The notes beneath the pieces are model-generated. The model had not been told where the DNA came from, did no database searches, and saw only the letters and a list, made by a program, of their open reading frames with translations. From Poa pratensis (Eukaryota > Streptophyta > Magnoliopsida > Poales > Poaceae), in assembly GCA_947311845.1 (NCBI GenBank), contig CAMZMU010000063.1:60392769-60456768 (forward strand): a stretch of DNA of 64,000 nucleotides, written 5' to 3'. Both the position numbers and the translations under genes were made by a program. Each line of letters begins with the position of its first letter. The first letter of the stretch is position 1. Positions 26,490-37,547 of this stretch are shown here, piece by piece.

Positions 26490-28467
26490 TGGCGCTCAGA
26501 ACCCAACGGATGTTATCGGAGCCGTGATGCGCCGCTGCCTATTGGATGGTGCCACTCGCCACTTGCGCCCCAATAGCTTTTTTAAAAAACAAGATTCAAA
26601 CACGAAAATACATAGAGTTCATTCAAACTTCATTCATCTAAACATAATTAATTCAAACTAAACTAAACCTAGGGCGGCACGCCGGGCACCTGCAGTGCAG
26701 GCAAGAACCCAGGTATAGGTGTCCGGCAGCAGTCGGCGCAACTGCAGTCGAGGAAGAGGCCGCCGCCGACAGACGGCGGCGCAGGTTCCGCTCGTGCATG
26801 GGCTTGCGGAGCCAAGGACGTCTCGATTGCGAACTGCATGCCCTCCCACTAGGGTTTGGGCCACTCCTCGTCATCATCATCATCCTACATCACCTGCGGA
26901 GGTTCGTGCTGGCAGTGCCACGGGTTGCGGCTGCTCTCCCCTTGCGCATCGAGCCTCCGCCGCCTCGTACCGCAGCCTCTCCTTGTCAATGTCTGCCGCG
27001 AAGTACTCATCGGAGGTGTTGGTGAGGAGGTCTTCGACAGAGTCAAACCACTCCGCAGGCGGCGCCCCAGTCGCCGAGGTGGCAAGAAGCTATGGAGCCA
27101 GAAGTTGTACTACATCTCGATCTGCTCGTCCCAATATGGTGCTGACCAGGCGTACCGGCAATCATCCATCAGCTCCGCCAACATGGTTTCCATGCAAATG
27201 TCGATGTACTCGTGGCGTGCCTGGCCGGTGAGGAGAGACGCCACCGGGACGTGGACTATTCGTCGTCCAGCCCTTGGGGAGGCGACACTTCGACGACACC
27301 GGTGTGTTGGTGCGGATATGCTCACGTGCCTCCGCGAGTAGCTCCGCCGGTAGCGGTGGAGGTGGCGGCGGCGGAGCACGGTGGTATGTGTCCCCCTCGT
27401 GGAGGAGCCCTCTGGATGAGCCCGCCTCGTGGTCGATACGCAAGGGGCGCTCGTTGCGACGACTCTCCGGGCGCCCGCTACAACGCTCCTCCAGTGGTCG
27501 ATACGCAAGGGGCGCTCAGTGCGACGACTCTCCGGGCGCCAGCTACAACACTCCTCTGTCTGCCCAGCGGTATTGTGCATCTCGTCATGGTTGCGCCGAG
27601 ACATGGGGTGGTAGAGGCGATGGTGTGGTGTGGCAGCGAGGAGTCCACTCTATATAGCTATGAGGGAGACAAGTGGGTGGAATTCCTTAACTCCAGTCAC
27701 CCGCCAGTCTGCCGCTTATTTACGGCGACGCTCGAAAAGACGCGCTCGTCTACATTTACGATGCCGTGGTGCAGACGCCACCTCGCCGCAGCTCGCTGCG
27801 CCCGGCTAGGAAACCGGACATTTAAGTTCTTGAACCATGACATCACTGGCCCACCTGTCGGGATCCGACGTAATCTAGCTATTGGCTTGGCGCCTTGAGA
27901 GGGCGCGATTTTAAAGCTATTGACGACCCTATCAAACCGTCACCGAAGCAAATAAAGGCAACGCTACCCCCTGAGGGGAGAGAGCAAATTAGCTCTAGTA
28001 GTGCCCAACAGTCTTCTGGATTTGGACTGCCGTCGGAAAATTCAGGTTTTGATTTTCAAAATGCTAAGCGGATAATGTTCAGATTTGAGCCTTGGACCGA
28101 TACCGATTTGAGCCTTGCCAGATTTGAGGCTGTTGATAGTAAAGCAATGTCATCAACAAATCAAGCAACTGCCGGATGCAAGGACTACAAATACTATCTA
28201 GACTGCTGGGGTTGGACACTGGGAGAAGGATCGCTATAACAGTTAACTGCAGAGGCAATCAACTGAGAAGTTTTCTTCCAATAGACTTACACGCAGCACG
28301 GCAGCAGAAGCATGGCGACAACAAAATTATATACAAAAAGATCTGATACCCCTTAAACTCACGAAGCATAGTTTATTAGAAATAGCCGCTTGATTATAAT
28401 AATCAGAAGAATCAACAACACCCTGAACAAAGTGATAAGCTGTCACAGAAGCAACATGTCTAAAGCC
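26490..28467. other. intergenic with a degenerate minus-strand hypothetical gene remnant
   Basis: Between about 27110 and 27450 the minus strand carries pieces of a coding sequence in shifted frames. Examples are CRLPKGWTTNSPRP and RHEYIDICMETMLAEL followed by DDCRYAWSAPYWDEQIEM. The pattern (LPKGW, then RHxYID, then ELxxDxRYA) resembles an uncharacterised grass protein family that is often carried by transposons, but I cannot name it. A 38-base block starting gtggtcgatacgcaaggggc occurs twice (about 27430 and 27486). The open frame at 27893-28239 on the plus strand is unassigned. Confidence 0.4.
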
Positions 28468-28470
28468 TAA

Positions 28471-30088
28471 GGCTATGTTTGGCAGCAGAGTATCTTAAAA
28501 AGCAAAGTATTCTAAACTACAGTTTTCTAGCCGGTAGACATAACTTAGCAAAGTATTGACATGCTGAAGTATTTTGCAGTATTGAGAATATTGTAACCTG
28601 TTTGGCTAGCGCTGTAATTAGCTACGTATAGTCGGTACGTTAGAGAAATCTGTTCCAAACTGGCGGGAAAACAAGAGCACTTCTTCTGCCAAGCGCGCCA
28701 TGACGCCCAGCTTGGCTCACCATTACCACCACAACTTCAACGACGAGTCGACCAGGTGAATTCCTCTCACAGGCTGCTCCGCCCCCATCCATGACAGGCG
28801 CGCAGCTGCTGGAGTCTGGCTACTCCACCCGCCACGAACGCGGACGCCGGCGACCAGGACAGAGAAGGCGGCTACTCAGCCCCGTCCATGACCTGGAAAG
28901 CTTCCGCCGGAGTGCGGCTGCTCCGCCCCGTCCGCGAGATTGAAGGGCGCAGCTGGATTTCGGCCCATCCGCGACCACCAAGGCCATCGCGCCAGTCAAC
29001 GCCCTCAGGTAGTCAGGTTCTTCCGTGATATTTTTTTCCTCATCGATGAAAGTACCAGCAGTAGTGTGTCTCGTTGCTTACAAGTTTAGTACAATGGTAG
29101 CCCTTTTTCTTGTGGTAGATAGATTGAAATTAACCTGGTAGAGCGGAAGAGGAGAGGGAGGTATAGATGGTACCGACTCATGTGCAGGATACAATTGGAG
29201 AGCACTGATCATAGATTACGTAAACAAGAGCAATAGGTTAGCAGTAGACAATCACTACACTCCCACTCAGCTAGCTAGTAGCAGTATATTAGGACAAAAT
29301 CAACAATGTGCACGTGTGCACTAGTTATTGATCGATCTCCTCCGTAGAGCCACAACTACATACTATCTCACAGCACGAAGGTACTCCCCAATGGCCGTCA
29401 CCACTGCCTTGGTGCCACCCTTGGGCTCGTGCTACTCGTCCTCTCTCTCTTTCCTAGTAGTCTAGTACCATCGGATCTAACGCAAACCTGTCCTCTCACC
29501 ACGGCCATGCCAACAAGCACTTGTCGCCACGGGCAACATCGCCGCGCCAGTCGCCCGATGGCCGCGGACCTGGTGCGACCTCTGTTCTCCGTCCATCAAG
29601 CACCATTGTCTCTGGACAGGCTCTACGAACTCAGCGACAAAATTCTAGAGGCGGAGCTGCAACGAGGAGATCAAGCTCGCTCTGTCGTCTTCCATGCCTG
29701 AAGCCGCAAAAAGCTTCGACACCTCAAATCAACGGAAATAAACACGAGGATGAAGACAGCACTAACCTTTCTTCTCTTCATCGATGTCGTTTCGCTTGCC
29801 CATGGCTGGCGACGATCCGATCTCGCGAGGAAACAAGGAGGCGGCGGCGGCGGCTAACCAACGTAGCGAGCGGAGCGGGTTGTTTTTCTCGCTTTCTCCG
29901 TTTCCGAAAAAGTGGTCTCGAGTTGTTTTTTCAATACGTTGAAAAAACCTCTGTTTGAGGGAAACTGCAGTATTAATACCACGTTTTTTTCTTTAGCCAA
30001 ACACATCAAAGTATTATATACTGCAGTAATTTTGGAAACTGAAGTATTTTTGCAATACTTCGAAAATACTCTGCTACCAAACATAGCC
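28471..30088. mobile_element. PIF/Harbinger (Tourist-like) non-autonomous element, 1.6 kb
   Basis: The ends ggctatgtttggcagcagagtat and its inverted counterpart at 30066-30088 (ctctgctaccaaacatagcc) form an inverted repeat with one or two mismatches. TAA stands on both sides (28468-28470 and 30089-30091). This is the terminus and TSD of the PIF/Harbinger group. The next 100 bp inside each end (28500-28640 and 29890-30060) are also related through repeated aagtatt motifs. The middle (28740-29870) is GC-rich and unlike the ends, and may be captured host DNA; no transposase is seen. Confidence 0.85.
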
Positions 30089-30091
30089 TAA

Positions 30092-31504
30092 TTCCTGCTA
30101 AAAACATGTCTAAAACCTAAAGTTAGTAGACAGAAACAAGTACTTAGCAAATTTCAATGGTAATTCGATACATGAAAGTAGTTCAACCCACACTGCAGTT
30201 GTAGAATATAACTGTGTGCAATTTTGTCGATTTGAAATGATACGAAGTAAAAGTAATTTCCCAGTGACCAAAATCAACCATCAAACAAATATGCAAATTC
30301 AGAAAATCAGGCATGCAAGCCCAGTTGCTATAAGAACAATCGGGCGGAGGGAGTGGACGCACCATGCTACGTTGTTTAAGACATCTTTCATTGAACCTAT
30401 CGATGCCCACCATTCGGTTGTATCGACAGGAGAAATTGGAAATTGCAAGCAGATATCAAGTTCAGTGCCAACAGTGCCTTGGTTTGTAACATGTGACCCC
30501 AGTTCACCACAGATATCAAGCAGATGTCATTTCGAAACTGGAACTCTAGACATAAATCCATTATTGAGTTGAATCAAATGGCGGTGGCTTACACATTTTT
30601 TACTATTCTATCTCTCAAACATCATGCAGTATTGCAGTTTATCCTTGCACAGCTGAAAAATCAACAGCACACATGCATGATGTGCCGATATTGCTTAACT
30701 AACCACTGCTGAAATGCAATTCTAGATTGTGATGCACATGCGTCATCCAGCTACATGCAAAAGAACTAGTGGTTAAAGGAGCTTGGAAGAGAAACTGATT
30801 TTGACCTTCTACTCTTTTGAACTGTAAACAAATGCACTAATTTATATAATACCGCTTCAAGGTGATCAAATATTTGGTTGATTGAAATTTGGTTATGTCA
30901 TCAAAGTTAAAAGTATGGAGCATACGAAGGGGTACTCTTTAAGCATTCATTTTCAGCACTACGTTAAAAATTATCGAAAGAATTGCCACCAGCCAGGTAT
31001 GGAAGCATCCATTGGATGATTTCTAGAACACTGGAGAACTGCTAATAGGTCATACAAAATTTGAATGTGCATACATTTCAATGTATGACACTTTAGTCTG
31101 TAAGTGCATGCAAATTTCATGAAAAAACATAAGTTACGTGCCCTGTGGAAAAAGACAAGTTCGGTGCCAACAGAGCTTTGCTATTTTGGGCACTGAAATG
31201 TGATCCTCTTTTGCCAGGACACAATTTTTTTCTTTTGAGGTGAAAGTTAAAGGCATGAAAAAGACCCAAACATGTACATATGTAAAAAAATGGAATTCTT
31301 TAGGGGTTTCTTGATTGTCCCGGTAGGTATGCCCGGGACCCATCTATAAACCCCATTGACATATTAACTCTGACATGAGCACTAGGTTTTACTGAGCCTA
31401 AAATTCTCAAACTGATGACCATGCTTGTGGATTTAAAGTGTAAACAGATAACCAAGATGCAGAGCCCAAACAAATGTGGCATAAAAGCTTTTAATGTTAT
31501 TCCA
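30092..31504. other. intergenic, no gene seen
   Basis: AT-rich sequence. Segments near 30455-30500 and 31158-31220 (caagttc-gtgccaacag) look like old duplicates of each other. No coding signal. Confidence 0.4.
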
Positions 31505-33115
31505 ATACTGGACAATTTCACTTTCAACAATGCACTAGGTCCATCTGGCACACGTATTAGGGAAGTACCAGACCCTCAAACTTTATTGCCAGTAACACTA
31601 GAAAGCTCTAGTCTCCATATAACAGAAACGATAATTACAGATGACTAACTGACTACTGAGTATACCACAGATTAAGCACTTATCTTTCAAGGGAGTTATT
31701 CTGTAATGGTACCTTTACCTTTCTAATAGAAGAATCACCATCACTATCACTATCTGAATGTAACATTGAAAGAAAACAGAAACAGGCCCATCCAGATCTT
31801 AATGACAACTACTTTTGCATTTCACAGGTAAAATCATATGAGCTTGTAGGAGAAATATACGGTCAATGCAAGATTTTGGATAGTCAAAATACATCTTATC
31901 TTATATTTTGGAACAGAGGGAGTACATATTATGTAATTGTCGATAACTCGTTGAATGAAATCGGATAAATCAAGAGGTACAACTAGAAACAGAACAGATA
32001 GTTCTCAGTTGCCTGACATTTAGTTACACCACAGTCGATTACAGACACAACTGGATTTGGATCGGTTTTGTGATCTGTGCCAGAAGCTGTGATTGAAAGA
32101 TCTGTGTTGTTAACTTGGGAAAGGTCGACTGAGATTTGGCCTGCGATACCAACTAAGAACTATCTAACACAAGATGCAAGATTTACAATTACGCGTTTGT
32201 GTAAAGCATTCCCAACTAGCACCACTAGGCAAATAAATCAGCGCAGAATGTTATAAGAATGCAGTTTTTTTATCTTAAGTTGGGCGTCCTTGGTTTCAAA
32301 CAAAATCTTCAACACTGCAGCTATAATGAGGTTAAGCAAGTATGAAAGGATTTAAGGTTTCACTTTCAACAACGTGGTCCATTTGGCACAACTATTAGGG
32401 AAATACTAGATCCTCAAATTTTATTGCCAGTTTGACATGCTGCACAAGGAAGGCACAAGGAAAACACCAGAGAGCTCTCTCTACATATCACAAATATGGT
32501 TAAAAGGATGACTAGTTGACAACTGAGTAATAACACAGATTAACCACTTATTTTTCATGAGAATTATTCTGAAATAGTACCTTTGCCTTTGTAATAGAAG
32601 AATAACCATCCTATAACTATTACTCCAATGTAACATAAAAAAAGGCCCATCATCCAGTTCTAATGAGAACTACTTGAATGAGTTTGACTATTACCTATAG
32701 AATAAACAGCAAAACGCTATTCTTTTTTATGGTACAAAAATGGAACCAAATTGGTGGTACAATATTCTGAATTTGTGGATAACTCGTTGAATGAAATCAC
32801 ACAAATCAAGGAGGCACAACTGAAAACAGAACCAATTTTGTGCTAGAAACTGTGATTGATAGAACTCTGTGCTTTTAAGTTGGAAAGGTCCACTGAGATT
32901 TCGCTTGAGATATAAGCCCAGCTAAAATTTATGGAACACAAGATGCCAGATTTGCAATCATGCACTTATGGTATAGTATTCCAAACTAGCACCAATGTCC
33001 AATAGGCGAATAAAATCGCGCAGAATGTTGTAGGAATGCAGTTTTTATCTTTGGTTTCAGACAAAAATCTTAAGCACCGCAGCTATAATAAGGCTAAGCA
33101 AGCACGAAAAGGATT
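31505..33115. repeat. old tandem duplication, two units of about 0.75-0.85 kb
   Basis: Unit 1 (about 31505-32348) and unit 2 (about 32362-33115) are collinear. Shared landmarks include ctttcaacaa, attagggaa-tac-aga-cctcaaa, taatagaagaat, gataactcgttgaatgaaatc, cactgagattt, gcgcagaatgtt and gcagctataat-aggctaagcaag. Divergence is high (roughly a fifth of positions plus indels). Unit 1 alone carries extra sequence near 31860-31925 that ends tattttggaacagagggagta, the right end of a Stowaway-like MITE. The repeats lie just downstream of the ClpP stop codon. Confidence 0.75.
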
Positions 33116-33295
33116 GCATCCATTATCAGAAGGGGATTGATTCAAGTAGCAAAACAACGGGCTAGCTAGTGAATAAGCCCCTGCTGCCAGAATAACAAGT
33201 TGTAAACTTATGTAAATAGAATTAAGCATTGAATATTTGAATCCAACAAGAAGGCTACAGCAACGCAAAAAGGGATTGCACCTTGCAACCACCCA

Positions 33296-34061
33296 TCAAG
33301 CCGGAGATGGCTCCTCCGCAGCCTTGTTTTCCCCTCCTTCGCCTCCACTGACGTTGGGCGGATCGCTGCTCACCGCATCAGAAACAAGTGAAACGGGGCG
33401 GTGTTCGATGACCTCATCGATGAGCCCCCAGGTGTGCGCCTCCACTGGGTCCATGAACATGTCCCTCTCCATGGCCTTCTCGACGCTGTCGATGTCCTTA
33501 CCAGTGTGCTTGGCGTAGATCTTGTTGAGGCGATCGCGCACCTTGAGGATCTCCTTGGCGTGGATGGCTATGTCGGAGGCCTGCCCCGACGCCCCTCCGG
33601 ACGGCTGGTGGATCATGATCCGGGCATTCGGCAGCGCGCGGCGCTCGCCGGGCGCCCCAGCGGCGAGGAGCAGCGAGCCCATGGAGGCGGCCTGGCCGAT
33701 GCAGAGCGTGGTGACCGGGGAGCGGATGTACTGCATGGTGTCGTAGATGGCGAGGCCCGCGGTGACGACCCCGCCGGGGAGTTGATGTAGAGGTGGATGG
33801 GCTTGGCGGGGTTCTCGGACTCGAGGAAGAGCAGCTGGGCGACGACGAGGGACGCCGTGTCGTCGGCGATGGGCCCGTGGATGCAGACGATGCGCTCCTT
33901 GAGGAGGCGCGAGAAGATGTCGTAGGCGCGCTCCCCGCGGGAGGTGTGCTCGATCACCATGGGGACCAGGCCGTACTCGCGGCGCGGGGTGTACCCCGCC
34001 GCCGGGGAGGAGGAGGAGAAGAGGCCCGCGGGGCGGCGGCGGAGGCGAGGCGGCGCAGCAT
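33296..34061 (-). CDS. ClpP, proteolytic subunit of Clp protease (mitochondrial CLPP2 type), two frame breaks
   Basis: ClpP forms the barrel of the ATP-dependent Clp protease; nuclear CLPP2 of plants works in the mitochondrial matrix. The minus strand starts at ATG 34061 with an Arg/Ala/Ser-rich targeting-like peptide ([10 protein letters not shown]). Mature-protein sequence begins about 33980 ([20 protein letters not shown]) and ends at 33296. Catalytic residues are visible: Ser in [11 protein letters not shown], His in [10 protein letters not shown], Asp in [10 protein letters not shown]. Two one-base deficits break the frame. One lies between the targeting peptide and 33980 (34061 to 33960 is 101 bases). 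The other lies in the GG motif near 33775, where NSPGGVV should read on but the sequence gives NSPAGSS. Both lie in G/C runs. No intron is evident. Either the gene is freshly dead or two assembly errors occurred in GC-rich DNA. Confidence 0.85.
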
Positions 34062-34263
34062 GGCGGCGGCGGCGCTAGGGTTCGGGGCTGGGTTTAGGGG
34101 ATTGGGTCTGGGCGGCGCGGCGAGGTGAGAGCGAGACGGCAGGGTGGGGAATGGGGAGGAGGCGGTTAGAGACAGACGAGTGGGGGCGGGGGGAAGCATG
34201 GTGGGGTCGGCAGGAGGTGGGCTCGAGGGGAAACCATTGGTGGGGGTAGCTTGTAGGTGAGAG
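34062..34263 (-). promoter_or_regulatory. remaining proximal ClpP 5' flank
   Basis: Only about 200 bp separate the ClpP start codon from the TAA target site of the Harbinger-like nest. The original distal flank should be the sequence that resumes at 63363. No TATA box is evident, as in many housekeeping genes. Confidence 0.5.
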
Positions 34264-34625
34264 TAAGGGCATCTCCAGCCGTGCCCCCAGGGTTCAAAAT
34301 AGCGCCGTTTTGGCCTGGGAGCGCCGTTTTTCTTCCAGTCGGCCTCCAGGAGTCCAAATAGCGCCGTTTAGCGCCGTTTTAGCGCCGGCGCACCCAGGCC
34401 AGACCCAGCCCATTGGGTTCCGCCTGGGGGGTGAAATGGCGCGAAAACAGGGCGGGCCAGCGCTGTCAGCGACTTGGGCGAAAATGGCGGGGAAACGGAG
34501 CGAAAACGCGGCATCTTCATCCCCTCGGCTCCCGCGCAGGTCAAAAGCCTGCCGGAGTTGGCTGCCACGCCGTCTGAGCCACTGCTGACGCGTCCAATCC
34601 GTTGCCACGCGCCGGTCAAAGGATG

Positions 34626-36041
34626 TGATGTCTACGCACGCTTCTATTCTTGTAGACAGTGTTGGGCCTCCAAGAGCAGAGGTTTGTAGAAAAGCAGCAA
34701 GTTTCCCTTAAGTGAATCACCCAAGGTTTATCGAACTCAGGGAGGTAGAGGTCAAAGATATTCCTCTCAAGCAACCCTGCAATTAAGATACAAGAAGTCT
34801 CTTGTGTCCCCAACACACCCAATACACTTGTCAGATGTATAGGTGCACTAGTTCGGCGAAGAGATAGTGAAATACAAGTGATAGGGATGATTATAAGTAG
34901 TAACTGCAATCTGAAATAAAGATGGCAGCAAGCAAACATGTAGCAGAACTTGTTGTAAACGGTGTTTCAATGCTTAGAAACAAGGCCTAGGGATCATACT
35001 TTCACTAGTGGTACCTCTCAACATGTTAGCACAACTGAATGCAAGTAAATGATACTCGGGATTATTCTCCTTCTTGATAACACAAGAGTACTACGTGTAG
35101 GGCTGCAAAATCACTCCTCAAAGTCTGAGTAAACAAACACCACAGTTCCCAAGAACAAGCCATGATAGATATCTAAATTATTCATAGAGTCACACACAAG
35201 TGCCCACACTGTCACCTTGATACCGTGTTGTCACAATGACTCCGGGAACTAGATACAATCACTTGAGTAGCATAAACATTATATATGAATTCAGCGATAC
35301 TAGCAATACACATGATCACATAAAGATCACACCATGGGAGAGAGAGGTAAACCACATAGCTACCGGTAGAGCCCTCAGCCTCGGGAGAGACTACTCACAC
35401 ATGGTCATGGTGAGCACACTTGATGGAGAGGTTGAAGAAGAGGTGCAGCCCGGAGAGGAGACGACGGACCGCTGCAACCACGGCGCGGCGGCGGCGCTGG
35501 AGATGGCGATGGAGTCGATGGAGATGGCTCCGGGGGCACTTCCCCGTCCCGACGGCGTGCCGGAACAGAGATTCTATCCCCCGAAACTTGTCGTCGATGG
35601 CGGCGGCGCTACGGAACTCTTTGTGGAATATGACAGGATATTTTAGGGTTTTTGCGTCAGAGAGAATAAATAGGCCAAAGTACGCTGGTCAGAGCCTCCC
35701 GAGGTGGGCTCCTCACACCACGGCGCGGCAGAGGGCCCTCCCGCGCCACCATATGAGGAGGATGGCCCATGGGCCTCCTCTTTCTCCCCTTTGGACTCCG
35801 TGTACATGTCGGGAAAATAGGAACTTCGCCTTTTGTTTCGTCCAATTCCGAGAATATTCGCAGAAGTACTTTTCTGGAACCAAAAACATCAGAAAACAGG
35901 GAACTGGCACTGTGGCATCTTGTTAATAGGTTAGTCCCAGAAAATGCATAAAAATGATATGAAGTGTATACAAAACATGTAGCAATTGGTATAATATAAG
36001 CATGGAACATCAGAAATTATAGATACGTTGGAGACGTATCA
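34626..36041 (-). mobile_element. solo LTR, 1.4 kb, Athila-like family
   Basis: Read on the minus strand it starts tgatacgtctccaacgtatc at 36041 and ends gcgtagacatcaca at 34626. Imperfect TSDs ggatg (34621-34625) and ggctg (36042-36046) flank it. Its first 250 bases closely match the start of the LTR at 43636 (gctacatgttt, gacaagatgccacagtgcc, ttctcggaattg), but the second half differs. There is no internal region, as expected after LTR-LTR recombination. Confidence 0.85.
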
Positions 36042-36155
36042 GGCTGCCGGAGTAATGGCGTGGCGTGCGGCCAGTGAACGGCCGTCGCCGACGCGTCCAA
36101 TCGCGCGGCACAAGGCGCACAGTAATGGCGCGCCACTGTCTGGCCTTCCGCGCCG

Positions 36156-36165
36156 CTATAAAAAC
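36156..36165 (+). promoter_or_regulatory. TATA box of the Harbinger-borne gene
   Basis: The site ctataaaaac lies 90 bp before the ATG at 36255 and is followed by a CT-rich leader with many tctctc repeats. This is a typical grass core promoter layout. Confidence 0.65.
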
Positions 36166-36254
36166 CCCTCCCCTCGCCGTGCACAGACGCACATCTCTCT
36201 CTCGCTCTCGCCTTCCTCTTCTCCTCCTCGCCTTCTCTTCTCGCCCACAGAGCA

Positions 36255-36847
36255 ATGGTCGAGCGGTTCCTCGGCGATCATGTCGCCGCGAACGGCTTCG
36301 GCCGCCGCTTCCACCACAGAGAGGAGGCGCGGATGCTGTATCAGGCGGGCTACCCGACGCCGCCTGATATGCGCGTCCCCGGCGCATCCGGCGGCCAAGC
36401 CGCGTGGCTTCTGAGCGCCGGTGGCGTTCCCGTGCCTCCGCCGCCAGAAGGGGTGGACCGCGTGGATGCGATCCAGGAGGTGCTCGCCGGTCTCTCCGAC
36501 GAGCAGGCGGCGGATCCCCACTGGGATCCGACGAACCATGCCTTCTGGACGGAGTACTTCCGCCAGCGCCACACCCGCGAGCTGGCCGACGAAGGCCGCA
36601 ACGTCCCGGTGGAAGGCCGCAAGAACTCCAAGGGCCACAAGAGGTGGTGGGGTGCTCCAGGACGCACGCTCGCGTTCGTCCTCGAGCACATCCACGCCGG
36701 CAACAGGTCGCGGCTGACGATGCCGCCGCGCACGCCGTCGTGGATGCCCCGGAGGATGGGCGGCACTTCCTCATCCTCCTCCTCCGGCGCGCGATCGGCG
36801 TTGTCGGCGCCTCCTGCTCGGGCTGCCCCGGAATCGCCGCCGCCCAT
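36255..36847 (+). pseudogene. uncharacterised transposon-borne gene, 5' half
   Basis: The frame starts with ATG at 36255 (agcaATGgtc) and encodes 197 codons up to the target site of the LTR retrotransposon. The start is MVERFLGDHVAANGFGRRF. The middle has YQAGYPTPPDMRVPG, a W-rich block (HWDPTNHAFWTEYFRQRHTRE) and a basic stretch (GRKNSKGHKRWWG), then a Ser/Ala/Pro-rich linker. I do not recognise a known domain. The frame joins exactly to 62511 once the insertion is removed (Ser-Pro-Pro-Pro-Ile-Leu-Asn). In the present DNA it would run into the LTR and stop at 36869. Confidence 0.65.
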
Positions 36848-37547
36848 TGATGTAGTATGGGACTACTAGGGTGGCCCGATCTTCACGGATTGACGAAGGA
36901 TGTGGACGAACGCACGCAAGAACACGAAGAACACCCAGAAGAACGCCCCGAACACAAGAACACACACACGATACAAGAACCGTTTCCCTTACGGTCGGTC
37001 AAACCAGCCCAATAGAATCCACACGAAGGTGGGAGATCGGCAAGTAGATACAAGAAGGGATCTTGGATGGTTGTTTCTCCAACGGTCAACCGAACCGCTC
37101 CAATAAAGTTACCCGAAGATGAAAGATTAGCGAGTAGTCAAACTACAAGTAGAGGTCTTGAATCCGCGTAGGGATCTTCTCCACAAGGGGAGGAACCATC
37201 CCCGCAAGGGGAGAAAGGAGACCGTCTTGAGGTGGGGAGCCTAGCTCTACTCCAATCTCAAAACATAGTCTAACCTCACAAGGAAGGGAAGGGGTGCTAT
37301 TTATAGTCTGGGTACAAAACGGGTACGGACACGCGCAGTCGGGGAGGCCAGCCTGGAGGCCGATTGGCGCAGACGGGCACTGAAGCTGGTCCGGCCCTGG
37401 GGCCGGCCTGGGCCGGCTGGAAGGCCGGCGGCGTCGGAAGGTGGTCCGGCCCTGGGGCCGGCCTGGTCCGGCAGGAAGGCCGACATCGTCAGTAGGTGGC
37501 CCGGCCCTGGGCCCGGCCTAGGCCGGCAGGGAGGCCGGCTGCCTCGG

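Noticed and set aside
27893..28239. 114-codon plus-strand frame as a gene
   Set aside because: No homologous motif, no promoter and no splice signals that I can support. It is left as unassigned intergenic sequence.
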